Source of the DNA: Gemmatimonadota bacterium | GTDB taxonomy: Bacteria > Latescibacterota > UBA2968 > UBA8231 | DNA length: 25,749 nt | Direction of reading: 5' to 3' | NCBI GenBank assembly: GCA_028875335.1 | Contig: JAPPEF010000158.1 | Location: forward strand, 1 to 25,749 | Shown: positions 13,355 through 22,400 of the stretch, in pieces | Layout: each line of letters begins with the position of its first letter | Numbering within the stretch: the stretch's first letter is position 1 | Position numbers and translations under genes: made by a program | The notes under the pieces: model-generated | Told to the model about the DNA's origin: nothing | Database searches by the model: none | What the model saw: only the letters and a program-made list of their open reading frames with translations

Positions 13355-13795
13355 ATGGGTAGACAAAGAGGTCGCGCGCCAGTAGGTCAATTGCGCGATA
13401 TGCCCGGCTTGAAGCTGGATTTCGCGCGTACAAATCGCAAGTGGCAGCGCAATTGGATATCAACCTTGACCGCGATAGGCGAACTCGAATCGGTTATCGG
13501 GGCAGCCGAGCTTGATGCCGAGCTTGACGCCGAGCTTGGCATTGAGGGTAATCCCGCAGACGCCGAGCTACTTGCGAAAGAGCGGCGCAAGCTAGAAATC
13601 CTAGGCGAACGTCTTGACAGCATGATAATGGATGTGCTGGTCGAGGCGCCGTCGGACATCCTAGCGCATGGCGCGCCAAAGGATATTGACTGGTCCAAGC
13701 GTAAAAGCCTTGACCATATTCGCGGGGATCGGTGGGCAGATTTCATTGTCGGGATCAGCTTGCAAGCGAACGGGAATGCTCGCGCAAATTTTTAG
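13355..13795 (+). CDS. Tail assembly chaperone, short form (gpG-like)
   Basis: 146 residues, with GGAGGG before ATG 13355. Mostly helical and acidic, with a local repeat LDAELDAELG around residues 52-62. It ends in ...ARANF-stop at a canonical slippery heptamer (13786-13792), so part of the ribosomes shift -1 and make a longer GT-type protein. The short and long forms coat the tape measure before tube assembly, as lambda gpG and gpGT do. Position directly before the tape measure is diagnostic. Confidence 0.85.
   Translation: MGRQRGRAPVGQLRDMPGLKLDFARTNRKWQRNWISTLTAIGELESVIGAAELDAELDAELGIEGNPADAELLAKERRKLEILGERLDSMIMDVLVEAPSDILAHGAPKDIDWSKRKSLDHIRGDRWADFIVGISLQANGNARANF
13786..13792 (+). promoter_or_regulatory. 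Programmed -1 ribosomal frameshift site (A_AAT_TTT)
   Basis: In the frame of the gene at 13355 the codons are GCA AAT TTT TAG. The heptamer A AAT TTT fits X_XXY_YYZ exactly, and the stop follows at once. After a -1 shift translation continues TTA GCG GAC into the downstream frame, which stays open to 14055. The following DNA is GC-rich, including a run encoding five prolines, but I could not define a clear stimulatory pseudoknot by eye. Confidence 0.9.
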
Positions 13796-14055
13796 CGGAC
13801 AAGTGGGTCGAGGCGATGGAGACGCCGCCGCCGCCGCCAGGCTCAATGCCGTTCATAACATTTACCGACCGCGAGCATGATGATATTGAACTAGGCTTGC
13901 TTATGCGGCTGGGGTATAGCAAAAGAGAAGTTGCGGATATGGACAACTATACCCGCAACTTGGCATTGGCATTCGAGCAACGAGCTACCTATTTACGGGA
14001 CAAGCGGTTTGCGCGAATGATTGTATCCGAGATAAGCAAGCTATTCAGGAAGTAG
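13792..14055 (+). CDS. Tail assembly chaperone T extension, made by -1 frameshifting
   Basis: 87 residues added to the short chaperone, giving a predicted 233-residue fusion from 13355 to 14055. The segment includes ADKWVEAMETPPPPPG, then MPFITFTDREHDDIELGLLMRLGYSKREVADM, a helical region and a basic end. There is no independent start with a ribosome site at a suitable place, though ATG 13816 is in frame; frameshifting is the expected route. In lambda the T domain recruits the tube protein to the tape measure complex. Confidence 0.85.
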   Translation, partial: LADKWVEAMETPPPPPGSMPFITFTDREHDDIELGLLMRLGYSKREVADMDNYTRNLALAFEQRATYLRDKRFARMIVSEISKLFRK

Positions 14056-14056
14056 C

Positions 14057-17000
14057 ATGGCCGCCGTCGTATCTACCATGCTGGCGCGCTTGCGCCTTGA
14101 TAAGCGACAATTTGACGCGGGCATAAGAGACGCGGCGGATGGCGGCAATCGTCTATCCAGCACACTGAAATCAATTGCTAAGACGGCGGCCTTCGGCGCT
14201 CTAGCGGCGGGCGCGGCTAGCACTGCTGCGGCAATAGGCAAAACTGTAGGCGCGGCGCTTCGCTATGAAAAACAGATGGCGAACGTCAATACGCTTCTGC
14301 GCTTGAACGATACAGACCAGCGCGCGCTCAATCAGCGACTGCTGGAGTTCACTGCAGGCACAACCTCGCGACTGACCGATGTATCCAATGCCTACTACGA
14401 CATAGCTTCGGGCATTGCAGACACTAGCAAGCATATGGCGGTATTGACCGCCGCCGAGAACGCGGCTACTGCTGGCTTCGCTGATCTGAAGGCAACCACC
14501 AGCGCGCTGGTCGGCGTTATGAATGCCTACAACCTTGAAGCAAGCGAAGCGGACAATATAAGCGACATCCTCATCAATACCGTCCGCAACGGCGTATTGA
14601 CAATGGACGAGCTTGCGGGAGTATTGCCGCAAGTGTCTGGTCTAGCCGCTGCGACAGGCGTATCTATGGCGGACTTGGCAGGCGCTATCGGCGGCATAAC
14701 AAAGACGGGCGTTCAAGCTAGTGAGGCAGGCACACAACTGAAAGCGCTCATGACGCAAATGATAAAGCCGTCTAGCGACTTGCAGAAGGTTATTGAGCAA
14801 CTAGGCTATGCCAGCGGGGAGGCGCTGCTAGCGGACAAAGGCTTGATGGGCGCGGTAACGGCGATCCGCGAGGAGACAGGCGATAGCTTTACACAAATGT
14901 TTTCAAATGTGCGCGCCTTGACGGGCGCGCTCAATTTGACCGCGCCAGCCGCTCAAGAGGCGCATACGGCAATCCAGGATTATACGGGGGCAGTTGACGA
15001 CGCGATAGCCGCTACTGGCAACACGCTTGCACTTGATGCTATGCGCTCTAAGCTGGATGTTATCTCGGTAGGTCTAGGTGGCATATTGACGCCGGCGCTG
15101 CGCGGCGCCGTCGACAAGGGCATAAACCCGTTCCTGGATGGAGTGATAGGCTTGCTCGGCTACTTCGGGGCATTACCGACAGAAGGCGCAAAGTTCACAG
15201 ATACGCTTGACAAAATAAATCGCGCGGCGCTAGCGACAAGCGATTTTATAAAGTCGATGGCAAGCGGCGTAGGTCGCGCGCTTGGCGACCTCTTTCGCGG
15301 CGATATAGGCGCGGAGGAATTCTTTCAACAGATAAGAATGGTATCCAGCGCGGCGGTATTTGCGGCGCGCGGGCTGGTAAGCGACTTTGTTGACTGGTTG
15401 CAAGGCACAGCCTTCGGTCAGCGCATTATCAATTCTCGGTTATTGACTAGCATTCGTGATATAGCGCAAGCGGCGCTGGAAGGCGCGCAGGCGCGAATTG
15501 ACGCGCTTAGCGCAGGCATAGCGCAAGCCTTCGGGTCAACGACTAATCTGCCAGTGATAGACAAACTGCTGGAGTTGCGCAATGTAGAGTTCAGCGCAGT
15601 GCTGCAATCGGCGCGTTCGTTTATTGATGTTGCACTAGACAATTTATCGCTTGACCTTGCGGCTACCCGAGAGCGGATAGCCAGCGCCTTGCGCGCCTTT
15701 GTCGGTGGCATAACCTTCCCCGCTCTACCCGCGCTGGACTTGTCGGGCGTTCAAGCCGAAGTAGCGGGCAAACTGAAAACGCTACTGGACTTGACCTTGC
15801 CCGACCTTGACCCCTTGTCGCTTGACTTGAACGCAATTCGCAACGAGGCGGCGGACAAGCTGCGCGCGCTACTAGACTTGACCTTGCCCGACCTGCCGGC
15901 CCTATCATTGGACTTGTCGGGCATTCGCGCTCAAGCCGCTAGCAAGTTGCGCGCGCTACTAGACTTGACCATTGCAGACTTGTCGCCCTTGTCGCTTGAC
16001 TTGACCGCAATTCGCAACGAGGCGGCTAGCAAGCTGCGCGCGCTACTAGACTTGACCTTGCCCGACCTTGCGCCCTTGTCGCTTGACTTGGCAAGCATTC
16101 GCGCAGAAGCGGCTAGCAAGCTACAAGCGCTGCAAGCCGTAACATTGCCCGCGCTTGCGCCGCTATCTTTTGACCTTGCCGCAATTCGTGATCAAGCGGC
16201 TAGCAAGCTAGACGGCTTGAACTTGACGCTGCCCGACCTTGCGCCGCTATCTTTTGACCTTGCCGCGTTTCGTGACGAGGCGGCTAGCAAGTTAGAAGCC
16301 TTGCTGGTTACCCTGCCCGACCTTGCGCCGCTATCTTTTGACTTGACCGCAATTCGCAACGAGGCGGCGGGCAAACTACAAGCCTTATTGAACTTGAACT
16401 TGCCCGACCTTGCGCCGCTATCTTTTGACCTTATGCCCGTCTATGCCAGCGCGCAGGGGCAATTGAGCGCCTTGCAGGATGTTGCCGTACCCGACCTGCC
16501 TGCCTTGTCTTTTGACTTGTCTGCAATTCGTGGCGCGGCGCAGGCGCAATTGAGCGCCTTGCAAGGCATAACGCTACCTAGCTTGACGCCCTTGTCTTTT
16601 GACTTGACTGTTGTACGCAACGCGGCGCAGGCGCAGCTTGCCAGCGCCTTGTCATCGGCAAAGAGCGCGGTAGAGAATACAACATTGACGATCCCGCCTA
16701 GCGGCTTGCAGATAGATATGCAGACGGTAGTCAATGTGGCCATCAAGGGCATTGCCTTGCTAATCGGCGGGCCGCAGGGACTGATAGCCGCGCTTATTGT
16801 CAAGGCAGCAGACGATGTTGTCAAGCAAGCGACTGGAACTTCGCTAGGCGACCACGTTCGCAGCGCGGCGCGCGCAATACAAGCCGCGCTAGGCATAGAC
16901 TTCAAGGCAGTCGGTAATTGGATACTAGGCGGGTTGCGCTCAATATTCGGCTTTGTAAATAACGAGCCTCCGGTAGACACTGCGCCAGTGCAAGCAAGCA

Positions 17001-18532
17001 TGCAGGCGGGCATAGGCGCGATAGAAGGCAAATCACTAAGCGCGATAAATGATATTGCCGAAGCCGTGCGCGCCACTGGCGCAGCGGACGGCGCGCTGGT
17101 AGGCGCAGAATTGCGTACAGTTCTAGGCAATGCCGCAAGCAAAATCAGCGCGTTTCTAGCGCAATCTACTGCGGCTATCCAGCAAATTGACTTCGCCTCC
17201 ATAGGCGCCGACGTCGGACAATGGTTGCGCACTGCGATAGCTGGCATAACGACCTGGATACGCGACGCGCTAGGCGCGCTGTTTGCCGCAGACACAGGCG
17301 TGGATGTTACAGAAAGCATAGCGCAATTGACCACTGGAGTGATCAATTGGATAGGCACGGCTATCAGCGGCATGGTGAGGTTTATCGGTGGCTTTGTCGG
17401 TAGCTTGTTTGGCGACGACAAAGAATTGATAGACACTGAGCCGCATAATGTTGCGATTATTGAAATAGGCAATTCGCTATTGTCGGGTCTGATTACGGTT
17501 GGCAAGGGCGTTGTGCAAGGCGCGCTTCAGTCAAGCGTATTCAAGGACGTGGCTAGCTGGGCGCAGCGCATCAAGGCACAAGCGACTGCTATGCTTGAAG
17601 GCTTGGCAAAGTTGCCCGAAACAATTGTCGAGTCGGTTGCCAGCAGCGCGGTATTTACAAGTCTAGGGCAATGGATAACGAGCATACTAGACAATGCGCG
17701 AAGCCTGCTGGAAGGCTTGACTGGATTGCCCGCCGCAATCGTCAAAAGCGTATTGACAGGGTCGCTATTCACTAGCCTAGCCGAATGGATAAATAAGATA
17801 CTTGACACTGCAAGGCGCTTGCTAGAAGGTCTAGTCAAATTGCCAGCGTCTATTGCGCGGTCGGTTATCACCAACGGACTATTTACAAGCCTGTGGACGT
17901 GGGTTAGTAGCATACTCGGGGATACGCGCAAACTGCTGGAAGGGCTTGTGGCAATCCCGCGCAACATTGTGCACTCGGTCACGGGCGGCAATCTGTTTAC
18001 GAACTTGACACAATGGATAGGCAACATAAATCAGCGCGTCAAGGTATTCCTGGAAGGGTTTGTCAACTTGCCGCGGCGCATAACCGACCAGGTTTTGAAT
18101 AGTCCGTTTTTCTGGAATATCTGGGTCTGGGTACAAAGCATTGTCTCATCAGCGCGCAAGCTAGTAACGAGAACTGTCAAGGCGATTGTAGACTGGATAC
18201 GAGATGCTATTCGCCAGGTTATTCCAAACAACATAACGATTTTGGGGCGGACGCTAGTGAGCGATATTCACCGTTCACTAGGGTTGCGTGAGCGCGGCGG
18301 GCCGGTCGAGGCCGGCGAATTGTACCGCGTCAACGAGCAAGGGACAGAATACTTCAAGCCGCATACGGACGGACAAGTGATACCCCTCGGCGACCCGCGC
18401 GTCTTTGGCGGACAGGTCGGTGGCGGCGACACTTACAACATCAGCGTTTATGCGAATAGCCGAGCACAGGGCGAATCAGCGGCGCGCGGCTTTGAGATGG
18501 AGATGTTGCGCTTGCAACGCGCCAGGGGGTAG
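14057..18532 (+). CDS. Tail tape measure protein
   Basis: 1491 residues; AGGAAG overlaps the chaperone stop just before ATG 14057. Residues about 70-310 are the TP901-type tape measure domain (YEKQMANVNTLLRL, SNAYYDIASG, NTVRNGVLTMDELAGVLPQVSGLAAATGVS). Hydrophobic segments near residues 40-60 and about 900-925 may insert in the host membrane during ejection. Residues about 556-866 hold eleven tandem 28-29-residue repeats, and residues about 1160-1388 six repeats of 38 residues. The end (GGPVEAGELYRVNEQGTEYFKPH) is the usual C-terminal signature. The protein sets tail length; at about 0.15 nm per residue a tail near 220 nm is expected. No peptidase or lysozyme domain is evident. Confidence 0.95.
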   Translation: MAAVVSTMLARLRLDKRQFDAGIRDAADGGNRLSSTLKSIAKTAAFGALAAGAASTAAAIGKTVGAALRYEKQMANVNTLLRLNDTDQRALNQRLLEFTAGTTSRLTDVSNAYYDIASGIADTSKHMAVLTAAENAATAGFADLKATTSALVGVMNAYNLEASEADNISDILINTVRNGVLTMDELAGVLPQVSGLAAATGVSMADLAGAIGGITKTGVQASEAGTQLKALMTQMIKPSSDLQKVIEQLGYASGEALLADKGLMGAVTAIREETGDSFTQMFSNVRALTGALNLTAPAAQEAHTAIQDYTGAVDDAIAATGNTLALDAMRSKLDVISVGLGGILTPALRGAVDKGINPFLDGVIGLLGYFGALPTEGAKFTDTLDKINRAALATSDFIKSMASGVGRALGDLFRGDIGAEEFFQQIRMVSSAAVFAARGLVSDFVDWLQGTAFGQRIINSRLLTSIRDIAQAALEGAQARIDALSAGIAQAFGSTTNLPVIDKLLELRNVEFSAVLQSARSFIDVALDNLSLDLAATRERIASALRAFVGGITFPALPALDLSGVQAEVAGKLKTLLDLTLPDLDPLSLDLNAIRNEAADKLRALLDLTLPDLPALSLDLSGIRAQAASKLRALLDLTIADLSPLSLDLTAIRNEAASKLRALLDLTLPDLAPLSLDLASIRAEAASKLQALQAVTLPALAPLSFDLAAIRDQAASKLDGLNLTLPDLAPLSFDLAAFRDEAASKLEALLVTLPDLAPLSFDLTAIRNEAAGKLQALLNLNLPDLAPLSFDLMPVYASAQGQLSALQDVAVPDLPALSFDLSAIRGAAQAQLSALQGITLPSLTPLSFDLTVVRNAAQAQLASALSSAKSAVENTTLTIPPSGLQIDMQTVVNVAIKGIALLIGGPQGLIAALIVKAADDVVKQATGTSLGDHVRSAARAIQAALGIDFKAVGNWILGGLRSIFGFVNNEPPVDTAPVQASMQAGIGAIEGKSLSAINDIAEAVRATGAADGALVGAELRTVLGNAASKISAFLAQSTAAIQQIDFASIGADVGQWLRTAIAGITTWIRDALGALFAADTGVDVTESIAQLTTGVINWIGTAISGMVRFIGGFVGSLFGDDKELIDTEPHNVAIIEIGNSLLSGLITVGKGVVQGALQSSVFKDVASWAQRIKAQATAMLEGLAKLPETIVESVASSAVFTSLGQWITSILDNARSLLEGLTGLPAAIVKSVLTGSLFTSLAEWINKILDTARRLLEGLVKLPASIARSVITNGLFTSLWTWVSSILGDTRKLLEGLVAIPRNIVHSVTGGNLFTNLTQWIGNINQRVKVFLEGFVNLPRRITDQVLNSPFFWNIWVWVQSIVSSARKLVTRTVKAIVDWIRDAIRQVIPNNITILGRTLVSDIHRSLGLRERGGPVEAGELYRVNEQGTEYFKPHTDGQVIPLGDPRVFGGQVGGGDTYNISVYANSRAQGESAARGFEMEMLRLQRARG
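15723..16655 (+). repeat. Eleven tandem 28-29-residue repeats in the tape measure
   Basis: Each about 84-87-bp unit encodes a pattern LAPLSFDLxAIRxEAASKL followed by xALLxLTLPD. The units are most similar in the middle (4 to 8); the last three are more diverged, with AQ replacing EA before the conserved Leu (for example GQLSALQDVAVPD). Two units (6 and 7) are one residue shorter. Units stay in frame and differ mostly at third positions. Confidence 0.9.
17537..18220 (+). repeat. Six 38-residue repeats in the tape measure C-terminal region
   Basis: Units begin near 17537, 17651, 17765, 17879, 17993 and 18107, a period of 114 bp. The pattern is LFTSLxxWIxxILDxARxLLEGLxxLPxxIxxSV. The sixth unit is degenerate (FFWNIWVWVQSIVSSARKL). 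The units are amphipathic with Trp at a fixed position. This array is unrelated in sequence to the 29-residue array in the same protein. Confidence 0.85.
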
Positions 18533-18533
18533 C

Positions 18534-18556
18534 ACGTGCGCCACGTTGCGTTTTTT
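18534..18556 (+). terminator. Weak terminator-like hairpin after the tape measure
   Basis: ACGTG (18534-18538) pairs with CACGT (18542-18546) around CGC, and six T follow after a 4-bp gap (18551-18556). The stem is short and the gap unusual, so it may be only an attenuator or chance. The remaining sequence to 18623 has GGTAGGTAGGTAG and no clear promoter. Confidence 0.25.
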
Positions 18557-18623
18557 CGGTCGCGCAGGTAGGTAGGTAGCCGATAGCGGCGTAAAATCGC
18601 TTAGAGGTCATTTTGGGGCGTTT

Positions 18624-19481
18624 ATGGACAGCGCAATCAGCTTCGGGGCATACAACTTTGACCAGGATAATCAAATCGCCTTTGGCGACAACTTCGCTCA
18701 ATTGCGATCAACCTTGACCCCGATATACGGGGTCGAGGGCGCATATGACGAGTACGGCTATGGGCGCGCGCCTTATGGCGCGGGGTCTGTCCGCTTGCAA
18801 TTCTGGTTGCACGCTGATCGCCTTGACATGGACGAGGCGCGGCGCGCAGTTATGCGCATGACCGACTATGGTAAAGCTCGCTTGACCATTGAGCCGAATG
18901 GAGTCATGAGCGCGATACGCCGCTACTGCAATGCGCGGGTAAGCGGGGTGGCAATGCCGCAAACGGCTACCGGGCGCAATAGCATACGCCAGCGCGTCAA
19001 TATGGAGTTTGAAGTCAATGACCCCTTTTGGATTGTAAATCGCGGCGCTCTATATCGCTGGGGCGCGGCGCAATATAGCACAGCGCGCTGGGGCAGTGCG
19101 CAGCACCAGTATGCGATTAGCGGCGCGCAAACCGATATTGACTTGACCGTAGAAGGCAATACAGAAACGCCGCCGCTGTTTACCTTTACTACGCCTAGCT
19201 CGCAAGTGCTCTCTAATCTAGTTATTCATCGGCTCGTCAATAATGTGGCAGTGCAAACACTGCGCTACAATGGGGCTATCGCGCCCAATAGCGAGTTCGT
19301 TATTGATTGCATTGGGCTTGCGGTTCGGCTCAACAACGCTAGTGCCTACAGCAGTGCCTTCGTGGCGAACTCGCGCCACTGGATGGTTCTGCGCCCTGGC
19401 GTCAATAGCTTGCGTATCAGAACGGGCAGCGCCAATGATAGGGGCACACTAACGCTTACCTACCAGGAGAGATACAGATGA
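18624..19481 (+). CDS. Distal tail (Dit-like) protein
   Basis: 285 residues, with GGGGCG upstream of ATG 18624. The N-terminal domain has the strand pattern of a siphovirus Dit (FGDNFAQLRSTLTPIYGVEGAYDEYGYG, SVRLQFWLHADRL, RQRVNMEFEVNDPFWI), and the second half is a beta-sandwich-like domain (TDIDLTVEGNTETPPLFTFTTPSS, LRIRTGSANDRGTLTLTYQERYR). NDPFW followed by a galectin-like second domain is common in Dit proteins, the hub joining tube and tip. Its stop overlaps the next ATG (ATGA). Confidence 0.78.
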   Translation: MDSAISFGAYNFDQDNQIAFGDNFAQLRSTLTPIYGVEGAYDEYGYGRAPYGAGSVRLQFWLHADRLDMDEARRAVMRMTDYGKARLTIEPNGVMSAIRRYCNARVSGVAMPQTATGRNSIRQRVNMEFEVNDPFWIVNRGALYRWGAAQYSTARWGSAQHQYAISGAQTDIDLTVEGNTETPPLFTFTTPSSQVLSNLVIHRLVNNVAVQTLRYNGAIAPNSEFVIDCIGLAVRLNNASAYSSAFVANSRHWMVLRPGVNSLRIRTGSANDRGTLTLTYQERYR

Positions 19482-22400
19482 GTAGCGAGGCAAAGGCAAA
19501 TCGTCGGGTTCGCGCTAACTTTGCAGTGCAAGGCGAAACGATAGAGGATGGCGATGACATTTATGCCGCGCAGGTAACAACCCCGCTCGGCGACGCGCAA
19601 ACACTGATACGCGAGGGCATGGCGTCGGTTAGCGAAATCGATACACACAATAAACACTTGCAGGATGCGCTGGTCGGAGCGGCCGGCGAAATCACAATCA
19701 CAAAGCTCAATAGTAGCGGCAATGAACAGCTTCAGATTGGCATAAATAGCACTTATAGCGACAATTACCCTGGGCCTGCTGGCAGTTACGAGAGAACGCT
19801 GTTTCAAAGTGGCGTAGCCGCGCCTAGCGCGCCTAGCGCAGGTACGGTGGCAGCTGGAGCAATCCCCGCCGTGCCAGCGGACTGGTCAATTGAACCGCCA
19901 GTTACAAATGAACCTATATGGGTAACCATCCAGCGCGTTGCAAGGGACGCGACCGAGATTACCTATACAACCCCGCGCCGCTGGAATGGCCCGCGCGGCG
20001 CCGCAGGTAGCTTTGAACGCATTCTCTTTCGCGCCGCTGATAGCGCGCCTAGCGCTCTAGATAGCAGCTCGCTTGCCGCCGCAGACGACACTCCAGGCGT
20101 GCCTACCAGCTGGTCAATCGCGCCGCCGTCTGGCAACACTCCGATATGGTCGACCATCCAGCGAGTGGCAAGGGATAGCACAACTGTTACCTATACCGCG
20201 CCGCGACGATGGGACGGACTGGATGGTCCAGCGGGTAGCTATGAACGCGTTCTCTTTAAGTCGGGCACTGAACCCGCCGCGCCAACTATGCCGAATGCTT
20301 TGTCGCACTCGCATGACAACCCTACTGTGCCAGACGGGTGGTCAGGTACGCCTTCGGGCGATCCGATATGGGCAAGTGTGCAACGAGTGGCGCGCGGCGC
20401 TACAGCAATCACCTATACCACGCCTACCAGATGGGATGGACTGGACGGACTGGCAGGTAGCTACGAGCGCATTCTATTTCAAGCGGCGGCGACCGTACCC
20501 GCCGCGCCTTCTGCCAGTGTATTGAGCGACCCCGATGCCGCGCCCGCCGTGCCCGCAAGCTGGTCTGCAGACCCGCCGTCCACTGGTATGTCGATATGGG
20601 CGACCATCCAGCGAGTGGCCCGCGGTAGCAAGGACGTCACATATACAACGCCGCGCCGCTGGAACGGACTGACGGGCAGTTTTGAGCGCATTCTATTTCA
20701 AGCGGCGGCGACCGTACCCGCCGCGCCTTCTGGCAATATATTGAGCGACCCCGATGCCACGCCCGCCGTGCCCGCAAGCTGGTCTGCAGACCCGCCGTCC
20801 ACTGGTATGCCGATATGGGCGACCATCCAGCGGGTGGCGCGCGATAGCAAGTCCGTCACATATACAACGCCGCGACGATGGGATGGGCCAGCGGGCAGTT
20901 ATGAACGAACGGTTTACCGTGCCTTGACAAGCGCGCCTGCTACCCCCAGCGCGCCCGCTAGTGTTGCCAATGCAGACGCAACTCCAGCCGTACCTACCGA
21001 CTGGTCGGACACGCCGCCTACAGGCAACACGCCCATATGGGCAAGTGTGCAGCGCATAGATCGCAATAGCTTGAATGTTACCTATACAGCGCCGCGACGA
21101 TGGGACGGACTGGATGGTCCGTCGGGCAACTTTGAGCGGACTATATTTATCGCATCGGCGACAAGCCCGACCGCGCCTAGCGCGCCGAGCACTGTGGTGG
21201 TCGATGACAACCCCGCTTTGCCTGGCAATTGGCTAGACGCGCCACCTACCAGCCAGCACCCTGTTTGGGCAAGTATCCAGCGCGTCGCGCGCGGCGCTAC
21301 CACCGTAACTTACACTGCGCCTTCTCGCTGGAACGGCGCGGCGGGTAGCTTTGAACGAGCTATCTTTCAAGCAAGGGCAACTGCGCCTAGCGCGCCGTCC
21401 GCAGAAACCCTTGCTAGCGAAAGCGATAGCCCGACCGTGCCTTCGGGATGGGCAGCAACCCCGCCAACATCCGCAAACCCTATATGGTCGTCTGTGCAGC
21501 GCGTAGGTCGCGGCTCGCTTGCAGTAAGCTACACTACCCCGCGGCGCTGGAATGGACTTAGAGGCGCGGCGGGCAGTTACGAGAGAACTTTGTACCGCGC
21601 CGCCGAAAATAAGCCGGACGCGCCCGCCGCAGAAACCTTGAGCGCAACCGACGCGACGCCCGCCGTACCCGACAATTGGGCAGACGCGCCACCTTCTACT
21701 GATCTGCCGATATGGGCAAGTGTGCAGCGCGTAGAGCGCGATAGCGCTGATGTGACTTATACCGACCCTGCCAGATGGGATGGACCGACTGGACCTAGCG
21801 GCGGACTGGCAGGTAGCTATGAACGGCACTTATATCAGTCCGCCGCAAGTCAACCAGACGATTTGTCTAACGATTCAATTGCCAATCCAGATGATACGCC
21901 GTCGCTCCCTGCGGACTGGTCATTGGAGCCGCCCACAGACGATGAAGCGATATGGGCGACCATCCAGCGGGTTGCGCGCGGTAGCACAACTGTAACTTAC
22001 ACTTCGCCGCGCCGCTGGAGCGGATTGGACGGCAAGGCCGGCAGTTTTGAGCGCATTCTCTTTCGCGCCGCTAATAGCGAACCTGCCACCCCGTCGGAGC
22101 CTTCATCAATTGACGATCCAGCAGACACGCCGCTAGCTCCCGCGAATTGGAATACGAACCCGCCTATAGGCACTTTGCCGATATGGGCAAGTATCCAGCG
22201 CGTCGCGCGCGGCGGCACTGATGTTACCTACACTGCTCCCGTCCGCTGGTCGGGCGCAGACGGCGAGGACGGCGAGGACGGCTTGGCTGGTAGCTTTGAA
22301 CGTAGCTTGTACCGCGCGCAGGCAGCGCAACCCGCCGCGCCTGCTAACAGCACGGTTGCCACCGATAGTACGCCCGCAGTGCCGAGCAACTGGAGAACTA

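Noticed and set aside
16441..17505. A 354-residue open frame on the minus strand inside the tape measure gene
   Set aside because: It is low-complexity (Ala/Ser/Pro-rich), opposite a well-supported tape measure domain with repeats, and has no ribosome binding site. It follows from the codon bias of the + strand gene.
20073..20525. Alternative-frame open frames within the fibre gene (also 21233-21829 minus and 22221-22757 plus)
   Set aside because: They arise from the periodic fibre repeats read in other frames and repeat with the same period; no independent signals.
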